Positions 1 to 12,288 of a stretch of 64,000 nucleotides of DNA are shown one piece after another. Origin of the DNA: Myxococcota bacterium (lineage in GTDB: Bacteria; Myxococcota_A; Bradymonadia; UBA7976; UBA1532); NCBI GenBank assembly GCA_963169045.1, contig CAUJDF010000090.1:23124-87123 (forward strand), given 5' to 3'. The notes beneath the pieces were generated by a model that saw only the letters and a program-made list of their open reading frames with translations, made no database searches and was not told the origin of the DNA. The position numbers were made by a program, and so were the translations under genes. Each line of letters opens with the position of its first letter. Position 1 is the stretch's first letter.

Positions 1-3
1 GGC

Positions 4-639
4 ATGAAGTGCATCTTCGCCCACGGGTTCGAAGGAGTGCCCTCCGGCCGCAAGCCGCGCTACCTGCGCGAGGCCCTCGGCCTCGACGTGGTGGCGCCGT
101 CGATGGCCCGACGCGGGTGGACGTTCGAGGACCAGGTCGGCGTGCTCCTCGAGGAGATCGACCGCGTCGAGCCCGGTGAGGGGCCGCTGCTGATCGTCGG
201 CAGCAGCGTCGGCGCCCTGGCCGCCGCGGTGGCCTCCACGCGCCGCCCCGAGCGCGACCTGCGCCTCGTCCTCCTCGCGCCCGCCGTCGGCGTCCACGAG
301 ATGTGGGAGCGTCAGCTCGGGAGCGAGGGCCTCGCGCTCTGGCGCGAGCTCGGCACGCTCCAGTACCGGCACCTCGGCGTCGAGCACGACGTGGAGCTGC
401 GCTGGGGCCTCTACGAGCAGTGCCGCGACGCCGCCGGCGTCACGGTCACCCACAAGACGGCGGTGGTGCACGGCAAGCACGACGACGTCATCCCCGTCGG
501 CCGTGCGCTCGACCTGACGGTCCGCTCGCCCGGTGTCGTCCGGCTTTACGTCGTCGACGACGGACACCGCCTGCTCGACTCGCTCGACGTCGTCGCCGAC
601 GCCATCGAGCTCGTCAGCGGCCCGCCTTCAGGGCGGTGA
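4..639 (+). CDS. alpha/beta-fold hydrolase (YqiA-like esterase)
   Basis: A 211-residue single-domain alpha/beta hydrolase. The N-terminus has a beta-strand followed by HGFEG, as in the oxyanion-hole HG motif. The nucleophile elbow GSSVG puts the serine at about residue 68. The acid is probably the Asp in GKHDD (about 160) and the base His188 in DDGHR, so the triad looks complete. There is no signal peptide, so it is probably cytosolic. Size and layout resemble the small YqiA/UPF0227-type esterases, but the substrate cannot be read from the sequence. The ATG lies only 3 nt inside the window edge, so a start further upstream cannot be excluded. Its 3' end overlaps the convergent pntB by 26 bp. 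Confidence 0.75.
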   Translation: MKCIFAHGFEGVPSGRKPRYLREALGLDVVAPSMARRGWTFEDQVGVLLEEIDRVEPGEGPLLIVGSSVGALAAAVASTRRPERDLRLVLLAPAVGVHEMWERQLGSEGLALWRELGTLQYRHLGVEHDVELRWGLYEQCRDAAGVTVTHKTAVVHGKHDDVIPVGRALDLTVRSPGVVRLYVVDDGHRLLDSLDVVADAIELVSGPPSGR

Positions 640-2014
640 CGACGCGGTCCATGCTCTCGCGGGCGTCGCCGAAGAGCAGGCGCGCGTTCTCGTCGTAGAA
701 GAGGGGGTTGTCGACGCCAGCGTAGCCGGCGCCGCGGCCGCGCTTGAGCACGACCGACAGGCCGGCCTTCCAGACTTCGAGCACCGGCATGCCATAGATG
801 GGGCTGCTCGGATCGGTCTGCGCGCCGGGGTTGACGATGTCGTTGGCGCCGATGACGAGCACGACGTCGGTGTGCGGGAAGTCCTCGTTGATCTCGTCCA
901 TCTCGAGCACGACGTCGTAGGGCACGTCGGCCTCGGCCAGCAGCACGTTCATGTGGCCGGGCAGGCGGCCGGCCACCGGGTGGATGGCGAACCGCACGTC
1001 GCACCCGCGTGCCCGCAGCAGCTGCGTCATCTCGTGGACGGCGTGCTGCGCGCGCGCCACCGCCATGCCGTAGCCGGGCACGACGATCACGTTCTTCGCG
1101 TGCAGCAGACGCTCGACCAGCTCGTCGACGCTGACCTCGCGCACCTCGCCGCCCTCGCCGGGCAGGTAGGTCTTCACCGTGGTCTCGGCGCCGAACCCGC
1201 CGAAGATCACGTTCCAGATCGAGCGGTTCATCGCCTTGCACATGATGTAGCTGAGGATGGCGCCGCTCGAGCCCACGAGCGCGCCGGTCACGATCAGCAG
1301 GTCGTTGGACAACATGAAGCCGGCGGCGGAGGCCGTCCAGCCGGAGTAGCTGTTGAGCATGGAGACGACGACCGGCATGTCGGCGCCGCCGATCGCCATC
1401 ACGAGATGCACGCCGAGCAGCGACGCCGCCACCGTCATCGCCGCGATCGCCCACAGCCCGTCCGTGCCGTCGGCCTGGACGAAGAACACGCCGAGCACGA
1501 GGCTGCCGACGAACAGCGTCAGGTTCAGCAGGTGGCGCCCCGGCAACAGCAGCGGCCGGCCGCTCAGGTTGCCGCGCAGCTTCAGGAACGCGACGACCGA
1601 GCCGGTGAACGTGATCGCCCCGATGAGCACGTCGGCGAAGATCTCGCCGAGCAGGATGCCGCGGCCGCCCGTCGCCGCCTGCGCCTCGGGGCCCAGGTAC
1701 GAGGCGTAGCCGACGAGCACCGCCGCCGCGCCGACGAAGCTGTGCAACAGCGCGACCATCTCAGGCATGGCGGTCATCGCCACGCGCGCCGCCATCGTCG
1801 CGCCGATGGCGCCGCCGACGACGAGCGCCCCGATCAGCGGGACGTAGGCGTCGACGTGGTTGCTCATGGCGGTCGCCACGACGGCCACGAACATGCCGAA
1901 CATGCCGTAGAGGTTGCCGCGCCGGGCCGTCTCCTGGCTCGACAGCCCGCGCAGGCTGAGGATGAACAGGACGCCGGAGGCGAGGTACGCGAGGGTGAGG
2001 AGGACGCTTTCCAC
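614..2014 (-). CDS. pntB: NAD(P) transhydrogenase subunit beta
   Basis: A 466-residue inner-membrane subunit of proton-translocating transhydrogenase, which moves hydride between NADH and NADP+ using the proton gradient. The first ~270 residues are a series of hydrophobic helices. The C-terminal ~180 residues form the NADP(H)-binding domain III, with the VPGYGMAVA dinucleotide motif and the conserved GANDIVNP segment. Length matches the E. coli subunit. It starts at GTG 2 nt after the pntA stop, with GGAAG just upstream, so the two genes are co-translated in the usual alpha-beta order. Confidence 0.95.
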   Translation of the reverse strand: MESVLLTLAYLASGVLFILSLRGLSSQETARRGNLYGMFGMFVAVVATAMSNHVDAYVPLIGALVVGGAIGATMAARVAMTAMPEMVALLHSFVGAAAVLVGYASYLGPEAQAATGGRGILLGEIFADVLIGAITFTGSVVAFLKLRGNLSGRPLLLPGRHLLNLTLFVGSLVLGVFFVQADGTDGLWAIAAMTVAASLLGVHLVMAIGGADMPVVVSMLNSYSGWTASAAGFMLSNDLLIVTGALVGSSGAILSYIMCKAMNRSIWNVIFGGFGAETTVKTYLPGEGGEVREVSVDELVERLLHAKNVIVVPGYGMAVARAQHAVHEMTQLLRARGCDVRFAIHPVAGRLPGHMNVLLAEADVPYDVVLEMDEINEDFPHTDVVLVIGANDIVNPGAQTDPSSPIYGMPVLEVWKAGLSVVLKRGRGAGYAGVDNPLFYDENARLLFGDARESMDRVVTALKAGR

Positions 2015-2016
2015 GG

Positions 2017-3609
2017 CTACTTCCGGAACATCCGCAGCATGCGCTGCGTCACGAGGAATCCACCCGCCACGTTGATCGTGGCCAGCAGGACGGCGGCGAT
2101 GCCGAGGATCGCCGCCGCCGACGTCCAGTCGCCGTGCGCGTGCAGCATGCCGCCGATGACGATGATGCCGCTGATCGCGTTGGTCACCGCCATCAGCGGC
2201 GTGTGGAGGGCCGGGGTGACGTTCCAGACGACCTGCCAGCCGACGAAGCAGGCGAGGACGAAGACGGTCAGGTGCTGGAGCAGCGACACCGTCGCGGGGC
2301 TCGGCTCACCCGTCAGCGTCAGCTTCGCGACGAGCCACCCGACGAGCAGGACCAGCGCGATCGCCTCGACGATCCACGAGCGCTTCCTCGGCGCGGCCGC
2401 CGGCGCGGCCACCGCGGGCGCCGGCTCGACGGGCTTCTGCGGCGCCGGCTTCGGCGCGGCTTGGGTCGGGGCCGGACCCGCCGGACCGGCGCTCGCGCGC
2501 GCCGGCGGCGGCCACATCAGCCGCCCCTCGTGCAGGACGAGGGCGCCGCGGATGACCTCGTCCTTGAGGTTCACGTTCCACTGCGCGCCCTTCAGCTCGT
2601 CGAGCAGGTTCACCACGTTGGTGGCGTAGAGCTGGCTGGCGACCGTCGGCAGGCGGCAGGTGAGGTCGGGATACCCGAGGATCTTCACGCCGCGGTGTTC
2701 GACGCGCTCCCCCTTGACCGTCAGCTCGCAGTTGCCGCCCTGCTCGGCGGCGAGGTCGACGACGACCGAGCCCGGCCGCATCGCCTCGACCATGTCCTTC
2801 GTCCAGAGGAGCGGCGCCTTCTTGCCGGGGATGAGCGCGGTGGTGACGACGATGTCGACCTCGCGCGCCTGCTGCAGGAAGAGCTTGTGCTCGGCGGCGA
2901 TGAACTCGGGGCTCATCTCCTTGGCGTAGCCGCCACCGCCCTCGCCCGACTCGTGGAAGTCGAGCTCGAGGAACTCGGCGCCGAGGCTGCGCACCTGGTC
3001 CTTCACCGCGGGGCGCGTGTCGAACGCGCGCACGACCGCGCCGAGGCCCTTGGCGGCGGCGATGGCGGCGAGGCCGGCAACGCCGGCGCCGATGATGAGG
3101 ACCTTGGCCGGCGGGACCTTGCCGGCGGCGGTGATCTGCCCGGTGAAGAAGCTGCCGAACTCGGCCGCCGCCTCGACGATGGCGCGGTACCCGGCGATGT
3201 TGGCCATCGACGAGAGCGCGTCCATCTTCTGCGCGCGGGTGATGCGCGGAACCGCGTCCATGGCGAGCACGGTGGCGCGGCGCGCGGCGAGCCGCTCGAC
3301 GAGGGCGTTGTTCTGGGCGGGCCAGAGGAACGAGACGAGCGACGCGCCCTCGCGCAGCCCGTCGGCCTCGTGGTCGGCGGGGGGGCGCACCTTCAGGACG
3401 AGGTCGCACTCGCCCCACACGGCGGCCGGCCCCTCGGCGACCTCGGCGCCCGCCTCGCGGTAGGCGTCGTCGGGGAAGCTCGCGGCCTGGCCGGCGCCGG
3501 CCTGGACGCGGACGGTGAAGCCCTGCGCGGTGAGACGTCTCACCGAGTCGGGCGTGGCCGCCACGCGCCGTTCACCGGGATGGATCTCGGTGGGGATGCC
3601 GACTCTCAC
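2017..3609 (-). CDS. pntA: NAD(P) transhydrogenase subunit alpha
   Basis: A 530-residue subunit alpha. The N-terminal ~380 residues are the NAD(H)-binding domain I, related to alanine dehydrogenase (start VRVGIPTE, then [18 protein letters not shown], later KILGYPDL). A Pro/Ala-rich linker of about 50 residues follows, then four C-terminal transmembrane helices, so this is the fused form as in E. coli. I chose the GTG at 3609 because the protein begins with the family's typical sequence there and AGGAGG lies 9 nt upstream. The open frame extends further upstream, but that part is Arg/Pro-rich and not protein-like. It is divergent from the next gene and forms an operon with pntB. Confidence 0.93.
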   Translation of the reverse strand: MRVGIPTEIHPGERRVAATPDSVRRLTAQGFTVRVQAGAGQAASFPDDAYREAGAEVAEGPAAVWGECDLVLKVRPPADHEADGLREGASLVSFLWPAQNNALVERLAARRATVLAMDAVPRITRAQKMDALSSMANIAGYRAIVEAAAEFGSFFTGQITAAGKVPPAKVLIIGAGVAGLAAIAAAKGLGAVVRAFDTRPAVKDQVRSLGAEFLELDFHESGEGGGGYAKEMSPEFIAAEHKLFLQQAREVDIVVTTALIPGKKAPLLWTKDMVEAMRPGSVVVDLAAEQGGNCELTVKGERVEHRGVKILGYPDLTCRLPTVASQLYATNVVNLLDELKGAQWNVNLKDEVIRGALVLHEGRLMWPPPARASAGPAGPAPTQAAPKPAPQKPVEPAPAVAAPAAAPRKRSWIVEAIALVLLVGWLVAKLTLTGEPSPATVSLLQHLTVFVLACFVGWQVVWNVTPALHTPLMAVTNAISGIIVIGGMLHAHGDWTSAAAILGIAAVLLATINVAGGFLVTQRMLRMFRK

Positions 3610-3782
3610 CGTCGGAGACCTCCTGCGCGGCGGGGGAGGGCCGCTGATTACCACAGGTCCGTTTGAACGGCGCCAAAAATGAGTCCCCGCGCGTTCTGGC
3701 GCGTCGGTCTGATGACGGACACCGCGCTGCTTGTCGCGGGACCGTCTCCCACGCGAACATCGGCGCGACACGCGAGGTACGG

Positions 3783-4799
3783 GTGAGCGGCGGCGAAGAG
3801 GTACGGCGGATCGACTTCGAGGAGCTCGCGGCGCGCGCCGACGAGTTCGATCGCCTCGTGGGCGCCTCCCCCGAGATCGACACCTTCTGCTCGTCGAGCG
3901 CCTGGGTGCTGCCGGCGCACGCGGCGTTCGCGCCCACCGCCGATCCGTTCGTGCTGCGCGCGCCCGAAGGCTACGTCGCGCTGATGTCCGTCGACATCGT
4001 CGCCGGGGGGCGCGCGCTCGTGCCGCTCGAGGCGGGGTGGGGCCTGGCGTGTCCGTTCGTCGGTCCCGAGCCGCGCCCGCTGCTCGAGCACCTCGCGACG
4101 GCGGTGCTGCTCGACCGCGCCTGGGACGCGATGTTGCTCTCGGGCGTGCCGGTGCAAAGTCGCCTCCTGACCCTCGTGCGCCAGGTGCTCGGGCGCCGGT
4201 TCGTGCTCGGCCTCGGGCCGCGGGCCGGTCGCTGCATCGCCAGCCTCGAGGGCGGCCTCGACGGCTTCCTCGAGCGGCGCTCCGTCCGCTTCCGCGCCGA
4301 CCTTCGCCGGACGGACCGCGCCGCGGCGCGCAGCGGCTTCGACTACGAGTGGGTCGACGGGCTGTCCGACGCGTTCGCCGTCGACGCTTTCCTCGACCGC
4401 ATCGTCTCCGTGGAGCGCCGCAGCTGGAAGGGCCGCACCGGGCAGGGCATCGACCGCCCGCCGTCGCTGACGTTCTACGAGCTGATGGTCCGGCGCATGG
4501 CCCAGCGCGGCGTCCTGCGCGCCGTCTTCGTGCGCGCCGGCGACGAAGACGTGGCCTTCGTGTTCGGCGGCGTGATGGGGCGCCGCTACCGCGGCCTGCA
4601 GGTCAGCTTCGACGACGCGTGGCGCGAGGCCGGCGCGGGCAAGCTCGCCCACCTCGAGATCATCCGCCGCCTCGCCGCCGAGGGCGTCGACGTGTACGAC
4701 ATGGGCCAGGACATGCCCTATAAGCGCCGCTGGGCCGAGACGGTCGCCGAGTCGGTCACGATCGTCGCGCTCCGCGGCGACCGCAGCCGGCGGTCCTGA
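3783..4799 (+). CDS. GNAT-fold acetyltransferase, CelD/BcsL (Acetyltransf_6) type
   Basis: A protein of about 338 residues with the two-lobe layout of CelD/FemAB-like acyltransferases. The C-terminal half has the typical stretch of aromatic and basic residues (RRSWKGRTG near residue 210, [13 protein letters not shown]) and ends with a [15 protein letters not shown] helix followed by [13 protein letters not shown]. Family members transfer acyl groups to cell-wall or envelope glycans, but the substrate here is unknown. No signal peptide is seen. I chose GTG 3783; the frame is open back to an ATG at 3663, but those 40 residues do not look conserved. The stop is 5 nt before the cardiolipin synthase start, so they are probably co-transcribed in an envelope-related operon. 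Confidence 0.7.
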   Translation: MSGGEEVRRIDFEELAARADEFDRLVGASPEIDTFCSSSAWVLPAHAAFAPTADPFVLRAPEGYVALMSVDIVAGGRALVPLEAGWGLACPFVGPEPRPLLEHLATAVLLDRAWDAMLLSGVPVQSRLLTLVRQVLGRRFVLGLGPRAGRCIASLEGGLDGFLERRSVRFRADLRRTDRAAARSGFDYEWVDGLSDAFAVDAFLDRIVSVERRSWKGRTGQGIDRPPSLTFYELMVRRMAQRGVLRAVFVRAGDEDVAFVFGGVMGRRYRGLQVSFDDAWREAGAGKLAHLEIIRRLAAEGVDVYDMGQDMPYKRRWAETVAESVTIVALRGDRSRRS

Positions 4800-4804
4800 G
4801 GTCC

Positions 4805-6340
4805 ATGGAAGGCGGCCTGGTGCAGTACGTCGGCGGGTGGCTCTCGCTGTCGTGGGACGTCGTCTACTGGACGTCCACGGCGCTGGCCGTCCTCAGCATC
4901 CCCTCCGTGCTGCTGCAGCGGCGCGGCCGCCCCACGTCGTCGCTGGCGTGGCTGCTCGTCCTGCTGGCCTACGCGCCGGTCGGCCTCGTGGCGTGGTGGG
5001 GCTTCGGCCGCTACCACATGGAGCGCAAGCGGCGGCGGCACCGCCGGGCCCGGGCGCGCATCGCCGGCCGCTTGCAGGCGCTCCACGCCTCGATGCCCGA
5101 CGACGCCGCGCGCTTCGTGCCGCAGGCCGACGGCGGTCCGCTGGTCCACGCGCGCCGCCTCATGCTCGACCAGGAGGTGGGCGTCTTCCCGACGCGCCAC
5201 GGCAATCGCGTGCAGGTGCTCTGGGAGGGCGAGCGGTTCTATGCGTCTCTCGAGGAGGCCATTCGCGGCGCGAAGCACCACGTCCACTTCCAGTTCTACA
5301 TCTGGCAGGCCGACGGGACGGGCCAGCGCTTCCGCGACCTGCTGGCCGACAAGGCGCGCGAGGGCGTCCGCGTGCGGGCGCTCTACGACGCCGTCGGCGG
5401 CAAGCCCGTCGACCGCGGCTTCATGCGCCGGCTGCGCCAGGCGGGCGGCAAGGCGGCGGCCTTCCTGCCGCTGCGCTTCCTGACGCGCAAGGTGACGGTC
5501 AACTTCCGCAACCACCGCAAGATCGTGGTGATCGACGGCCGCATCGGCTTCATCGGCGGGCTCAACATCGGCGACGAGTACACGCGCGACTGGCACGACG
5601 TCGCGCTGCGCCTCGAGGGCCCCGTCGTCGACCAGCTGCAGGAGGTCTTCGCCGAGGACTGGTACTTCGCCGCCGGCGAGGACCTGGCCGATCCCGCTTA
5701 CTTCGGCCGCCGCGCCCATGGCGCGCCGTCCGGGAGGCGCGAGAGCTCGGCCGTCGGACCGCTGCCCGCGGGCGGGCGGGCCGTCCACCACTCGGCGGTG
5801 TGCCGCGTGATCGCCAGCGGCCCCGACATGAAGACGAACGCCACCCACCAGGCGTGCTTCATGTCGATCACGAGCGCGACGGAGCGCATCTACATCGTCA
5901 CGCCGTACTTCGTGCCGGACCAGGCGATCATGATGGCGCTGCGGGCGGCGGCCTACCGCGGCGTCGACGTGCGCCTCCTGCTGCCGAGCCGCAGCGATCT
6001 GCCCTTCGTGCAGTGGGCGGGGCGCTCCTACTACGACCCGCTGCTCGAGGCCGGCGTGCGCATCTTCGAGTACACCGGCGCGGTGCTGCACGCGAAGATG
6101 ATGCTCTTCGACCGCGACTGGGCGGCCATCGGCAGCGCGAACATGGACATCCGCAGCTTCCGTCTGAACTTCGAGGCCGGCTGCTTCATCTACAGCGAGT
6201 CGGTGAACGCGGAGCTGACGTCGGCGTTCGAGCACGACGTGGCGCGCAGCGTCGAGATCACGCTGGAACAGCGCCGCGCGAGCTCCAAGTTGAACCAGCT
6301 CGCCGAGGCGGCGGCGCACCTGTTCAGCCCGCTGCTGTGA
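4805..6340 (+). CDS. cls: cardiolipin synthase (phospholipase D family)
   Basis: A 511-residue membrane enzyme that condenses phosphatidylglycerol into cardiolipin. Two N-terminal hydrophobic helices (about residues 15-35 and 43-65) precede two PLD catalytic motifs, HRKIVVIDGRIGFIGG near residue 238 and HAKMMLFDRDWAAIGS near residue 430. Both have the HxKxxxxD core. Length fits the bacterial Cls family (about 480-510). The ATG follows GAGG at short spacing. It sits between a CelD-type acetyltransferase and ftsH, all on the same strand with gaps of 5 and 12 nt, which suggests one envelope-maintenance transcript. Confidence 0.93.
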   Translation: MEGGLVQYVGGWLSLSWDVVYWTSTALAVLSIPSVLLQRRGRPTSSLAWLLVLLAYAPVGLVAWWGFGRYHMERKRRRHRRARARIAGRLQALHASMPDDAARFVPQADGGPLVHARRLMLDQEVGVFPTRHGNRVQVLWEGERFYASLEEAIRGAKHHVHFQFYIWQADGTGQRFRDLLADKAREGVRVRALYDAVGGKPVDRGFMRRLRQAGGKAAAFLPLRFLTRKVTVNFRNHRKIVVIDGRIGFIGGLNIGDEYTRDWHDVALRLEGPVVDQLQEVFAEDWYFAAGEDLADPAYFGRRAHGAPSGRRESSAVGPLPAGGRAVHHSAVCRVIASGPDMKTNATHQACFMSITSATERIYIVTPYFVPDQAIMMALRAAAYRGVDVRLLLPSRSDLPFVQWAGRSYYDPLLEAGVRIFEYTGAVLHAKMMLFDRDWAAIGSANMDIRSFRLNFEAGCFIYSESVNAELTSAFEHDVARSVEITLEQRRASSKLNQLAEAAAHLFSPLL

Positions 6341-6352
6341 GAAGGACGCGCC

Positions 6353-8229
<1,877 letters not shown>

Positions 8230-8251
<22 letters not shown>

Positions 8252-9420
8252 AGGTCGAAGCGCAGGAGGCGGCACTCGATCGGCCCGTTCCACAACGGGA
8301 TCTTGCGGTCGGCGTGCAGGCCGATCGCCTTGACCAGCTCGGGCGCGCCCACCAGCACCCACGCGACGTGGTCGGAAAAGCGGCGCTTCAGCGTGTCGCC
8401 GAGCTCGCGATACAGGTCGACCAGCTGCTCCACCTCGCCGAGGCGCTCGCCGTACGGCGGGTTGGTGATCACGACGCCGCGGGCGCCCGGTGGCGTCGCC
8501 TCGGCGATCGGGCGGCGGTCCAGGCGGACGTCGGTCGTCACGCCGGCCCGTTCGGCGTTGCGGCGCGCGAGCTCGAGGACGTCGGCGTCGAGATCGGAGC
8601 CGGCGATCGGCACGTCGACCGTGGGGCGGACCGCGGCGCGGACGATGTGGACCTGGCGCCGGAACGCCTCGCGGTCGTGGCCGCGCCAGCGCTGGAAGGC
8701 GAAGCCCTCGCCGCCGGGCAGCACGCGGAAGAGGCCGGGCGCGAAGCGGCGCGCCTTGAGCGCCGCCTCCACGACGATCGTGCCCGAGCCGCAGAACGGG
8801 TCGACGAGCGGCAGGTCGCCCTCCCAGCCGGCGATCGCGAGCATGCCGGCGGCCAGCGTCTCGCGGAGCGGCGCCGCCCCGCCCTCGATGCGGTAGCCGC
8901 GGCGGTGCAGGCGCGCGCCGGAGGTGTCGAGCGAGACGCGGCAGTGGTCCTCGGCGAGGTGGACGTTGACCGGCACGTCGGGCGTGCGCCGCTCGACGTT
9001 CGGGCGGCGGCCGGTGGCCTCGCGCATGCGGTCGACGATGGCGTCCTTCACCACCTGCGCGATGAAGCCGGTGTGCTCGATCTGGCTGAGGAAGCTGCGC
9101 GCGTCGACGGCGATCGTCTCTCGCGGCGTCATCACCGCGCCCCAGTCGATGCGACGCACGCCCCGGTAGAGCGCGTCGCGGTCTCGCGCGGGGAACTCCG
9201 CGATCGGCAGGAGAACTCGGCTCGCGATGCGCGACTGCAGGTTCACGCGCCACAGCAGGTTGCGGTCGCCGCGGAAGGCGACGCCGCGGCTGCCGGGCTG
9301 GACGTCGGCTGCGCCGAGCGCCTCGAGCTCGGCCGCCAGCAGCGCCTCGAGCCCGGTGTCGCACGTGGCGTGCAACGGCCGCCACGTCGCCCGGTTGTTC
9401 GAGGCCTTGAGGATCATCAT
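8230..9420 (-). CDS. THUMP-domain class I SAM-dependent RNA methyltransferase (RlmL-N/YcbY-like)
   Basis: A 396-residue predicted guanine-N2 RNA methyltransferase. The N-terminus (ATCDTGLEALLAAELEALGA) matches the start of RlmL/Trm11-type enzymes and leads into a THUMP RNA-binding domain. The Rossmann domain has DPFCGSGTIVVEAAL for SAM binding and the catalytic NPPYGERLG motif. It corresponds to the N-terminal half of E. coli RlmL, whose target is m2G in 23S rRNA; a tRNA target is also possible. The ATG overlaps the thioredoxin stop (ATGA), so translation is coupled. It is the last gene of a four-gene minus-strand operon. Confidence 0.88.
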
Positions 9421-9809
9421 CGGTGCCGCCTCCGGCGCACGAGGCGGGCGAGCAGGCCGCGGCCCTCGGCCATGTCGCGCAACCACTGAATTCGATTCTC
9501 GATCTGCGACTCGGTGCGCAGGCCGATCAGCACATCGCGCACGCGGCCGCGCCACACGAGCGCGATCGTCGGCAGGCTGCGGACGTGCATCGCCGCCGCC
9601 ACCTCCTGCACGCGCTCGGTGTCGACCCGCACGAAGCGCACCGCGTCGCCGTGGCGCTCGGCGAGCCGCTCGAACACCGGCTCGATGGCGGCGCACGGCC
9701 CGCACCAGTCGGCGTAGAAGTCGACGACGACCGGCACGTCCGCCGCCATGACCGCCGCCTCGAACTCGGCGACGCCTGCGACCTCGACGATGCTGGTGGG
9801 CCCGTTCAT
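9417..9809 (-). CDS. thioredoxin
   Basis: A 130-residue thioredoxin-fold protein with the canonical active site WCGPC in the context VVDFYADWCGPCAAIEPVF. The cis-proline region RSLPTIALVWRGR also fits. The C-terminus carries about 20 extra residues that are Arg-rich (LLARLVRRRRHR), beyond a typical ~108-residue thioredoxin. There is no signal peptide, so it is cytosolic. Both ends use ATGA overlaps: the start overlaps the stop of the HEXXH-protein gene and the stop overlaps the methyltransferase start. Which proteins it reduces cannot be told. Confidence 0.92.
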   Translation of the reverse strand: MNGPTSIVEVAGVAEFEAAVMAADVPVVVDFYADWCGPCAAIEPVFERLAERHGDAVRFVRVDTERVQEVAAAMHVRSLPTIALVWRGRVRDVLIGLRTESQIENRIQWLRDMAEGRGLLARLVRRRRHR

Positions 9810-10345
9810 GGCGCGGGAGGATGGTCGCGACCGTCCGCGCCGTCAACCGCGACGAGCCGCGCCCGCTCGCGCTCGAGCGTGCGCCGCACGAAGCGGGGGA
9901 ACGGGCACATGTAGCCGTAGTCCCGGCCCGTGAACCGCGCCTGCACGAAGTCGAGCAGCGCGTCGGGGATCTCGCCGGTCAGCTCCAGCTCCACGCGCAG
10001 CGTCTCCCGATAGCCTCGCCACTCCCACCACGCCCGCGCGGTGAACACCGTGGGCAGGCACAGCAGGTAGCTCAACTGGAAGACCAGCGGCCAGCGTCGC
10101 GCGTCGCGCAGGTGGACCGCCTCGTGGCGCAAGATGCCGTAGACGTGCCGCGGCCCGAGGCGGGCCCGCCAGGCGCGGCTCGGGAAATACACCTTCCCGA
10201 ACATCACCGTCGTGTAGTGGGTGCAGTAGGTCGGGCAGATCGGCCGGAGGAGCGCGCCGATCAGGCGCTGCAGGCGGGACTCGTCCTTGTAGCGGACGCC
10301 GAAGCCGGGCAGCGTCCGGGCCAGCTCGGCCTCGAACGCCGCCAC
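9806..10345 (-). CDS. small HEXXH-containing protein (putative metallopeptidase-like)
   Basis: A protein of about 179 residues of unknown function. It contains RHEAVHLRDARRW, an HEXXH zinc-binding motif followed by a hydrophobic helix (VFQLSYLLCLPTVF), plus conserved-looking Trp, Tyr and Cys residues (CPTYCTHYTTVMFG upstream, YGYMCPFPRF near the end). It may be a membrane-associated minimal zinc protease or only a zinc-binding fold. I see no clear third ligand. The start is uncertain: no ATG is in frame near the preceding stop, so I chose GTG 10345, and a CTG overlapping the upstream stop is also possible. It lies between a lipoprotein gene and thioredoxin with overlapping ends. Confidence 0.6.
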   Translation of the reverse strand: MAAFEAELARTLPGFGVRYKDESRLQRLIGALLRPICPTYCTHYTTVMFGKVYFPSRAWRARLGPRHVYGILRHEAVHLRDARRWPLVFQLSYLLCLPTVFTARAWWEWRGYRETLRVELELTGEIPDALLDFVQARFTGRDYGYMCPFPRFVRRTLERERARLVAVDGADGRDHPPAP

Positions 10346-10371
10346 GTCGGCTTCGGTGGGGGGCGGGCGCC

Positions 10372-12144
10372 TCAGGGCAGCTTGATATTCTGCTTGAGGA
10401 CGATGCCCTTGTCGTTGAGGTGCACCGCGTAGCTCGTCAGGCCGAGCATGCCGGCGACGGCGTTGCTCATCGCCTGGCTGGCCTTCATGTCGGCCTGCAT
10501 CTCGGGCGGCAGCTGCGCCATCGACTTCGCCATCTGATCGTTGACCGACTTCATGATGCGGCCGACGTCGTAGCTGAAGGCGAACAGGGGCGGATCCTCG
10601 CCGGCCTTCGCCGTGAGGAGCGCGGGCAGCTCGCCCTGCATGCCGTCGCCGATGGCGACGCCGACGGTCTTGTCGTTCATCGCGGCGTGCGCCGAGGGCA
10701 CCGGCACGAGGCCGGCGGGCAGCGCGACGGCGGCGCCGTCGGGCTTGAGGTCGAGCGCGGCGAGCGGGGGCACCATGCCCTTGAGCATCGTCACGAGCTC
10801 GGCGGGCTTGTCGGCGCTCAGCACGCCGTAGGCCTTGACCGAGCCGAGGGCCTGCGGGCCCATGCCGGCCGACAGGTCGGCGTCCTTCACGACGACGTAC
10901 GCGCCCTTGAGGCCGGTGACGAAGGGCGGGATCGGCGCGCTCTCGAGCTGCGTCGACAGCTCGGTCGCCGAGCGGTTGAGGTCGCCGAGCAGCTCGCACT
11001 TGTAGGGGGCCGCAGCGATCGCCTTGGCCTTGCCCTTGACGAACTCGAGCGTCTTGGCGATGTCGAGGCCGGCGCCGAACGCCATGAGGGGCTTGCCCTC
11101 GGGGATGCCGATCAGGCCGGGCACCGGCGCGCGCAGGTCGCCGAGCTCCTTGGCGAGGGCACCGTCGAGCTCGACGATGTACGACGCGGAGATCTCGTCG
11201 GCCGCGAACTTGTCGTAGCCGAAGACCATGCGCGGGGCCTTGGCGACCATGCCCTGGATCTCGCCTTTGCAGTCGGCGGAGAGCGGCGGCATGTTCGCCT
11301 GGACCGCCGCGAAGATCTCGGCGTTGAGGCCCGAGGACGCGCCCAGCAGCGTGTCGGCGAGGATCTTGGAGTCGACGACGCCGACGCCGTAGGGCTGGAA
11401 GTTGTACTTCTTGAGGACGTCCTGCAGGGTGCCCGTGTCGGCGAGGCTCTTCTCCGGCTTCGTCTTGCCGAAGGCCATCGACATGACCTTCTCGGCGGCG
11501 GCGTCGGGGGCGACCGTGGCCACGAGCTCGTTGCCGAGGATGGCGACCGCGGCGGTCATGCCGTCTTCCTGGATGCCCCAGTACTCGACGTCGCCCAGCT
11601 TCTTGGTGGGCGCCTTCTGGCCGCCCTTCTCCTCGACGCGGGCGACGAGCGCCTTGAGGGCGGCGCCGTCCTTCACCTGGAGGCGGAAGACCGGCATCAC
11701 GCCGACGCCGTAGATGGCGAAGCGGACGTCGGTGCCGAGGCCGAGCTTCTCGAGGCCGGCGACGCTGAGGTTGCCCTTGAGCTCCTCGAGGACGGCCCGG
11801 ACCATCTTGGCCTCGGGGTTGTCGCCCTGCGCGCCCTCGAGCTCCTTCGCGATGGCCTTCTCGGCCTCCGCGATCATGGGCTCCATGGCCTTGAACATCT
11901 TGTCGAGGACGGGCTTGGGCACGGACTCGAAGTTGGCGAAGACGTACGGGGTGTCGGCGGGGATGAGGCCGAGGAACTCGGGCGCCTTGACGGCGGCCTT
12001 CGCGTCCCCACCCTTGGCGGCCTGCTGCGCCTTGCCGTCGCCACCCTTCGCGGCGTCGCCGCCCTTCTGGTCGTCACAGCCGGCCACGCCCAGCGAGAGC
12101 GAAAGCGCGCAGACGGCGGCATTCAAACGGTAACGAATCTTCAC
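10372..12144 (-). CDS. predicted lipoprotein of unknown function
   Basis: A 590-residue secreted protein. The N-terminal signal peptide ends in the lipobox GVAGC (Cys at about residue 23), and a Gly/Lys/Asp/Ala low-complexity linker of about 30 residues follows. The body begins APEFLGLIPADTPYVFANFE and has alternating strand-helix sections. Starts of the type 'IPADTPYVFAN' occur in large myxobacterial lipoproteins and DUF3352-like proteins, but I cannot assign a function. GTG 12144 follows GGGAGAGAG. It is the first gene of the operon that continues with the HEXXH protein, thioredoxin and the RNA methyltransferase. Confidence 0.75.
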   Translation of the reverse strand: MKIRYRLNAAVCALSLSLGVAGCDDQKGGDAAKGGDGKAQQAAKGGDAKAAVKAPEFLGLIPADTPYVFANFESVPKPVLDKMFKAMEPMIAEAEKAIAKELEGAQGDNPEAKMVRAVLEELKGNLSVAGLEKLGLGTDVRFAIYGVGVMPVFRLQVKDGAALKALVARVEEKGGQKAPTKKLGDVEYWGIQEDGMTAAVAILGNELVATVAPDAAAEKVMSMAFGKTKPEKSLADTGTLQDVLKKYNFQPYGVGVVDSKILADTLLGASSGLNAEIFAAVQANMPPLSADCKGEIQGMVAKAPRMVFGYDKFAADEISASYIVELDGALAKELGDLRAPVPGLIGIPEGKPLMAFGAGLDIAKTLEFVKGKAKAIAAAPYKCELLGDLNRSATELSTQLESAPIPPFVTGLKGAYVVVKDADLSAGMGPQALGSVKAYGVLSADKPAELVTMLKGMVPPLAALDLKPDGAAVALPAGLVPVPSAHAAMNDKTVGVAIGDGMQGELPALLTAKAGEDPPLFAFSYDVGRIMKSVNDQMAKSMAQLPPEMQADMKASQAMSNAVAGMLGLTSYAVHLNDKGIVLKQNIKLP

Positions 12145-12288
12145 GATCTCTCTCCCTGGCCCCCATATGCGGCCGGCTCGAAATCGGCGCAGGCAGTAGC
12201 AGTCCGGCGGATGCCGCGCAACCAAAACCGACCGGAGGGTCGCATCGCAAGGGTGCGGACGCGCAGCGCCTCTGATAACGTCCACGCC

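Noticed and set aside
533..2629. 698-residue plus-strand open frame antisense to pntB-pntA
   Set aside because: High GC makes long open frames on the opposite strand. The minus-strand genes have all family motifs, and the plus-strand product is His/Arg/Ala-rich with no domain.
10420..12288. Plus-strand upstream extension of the TPR gene
   Set aside because: It is antisense to the 590-residue lipoprotein. The TPR protein begins with its signal peptide at GTG 12289.
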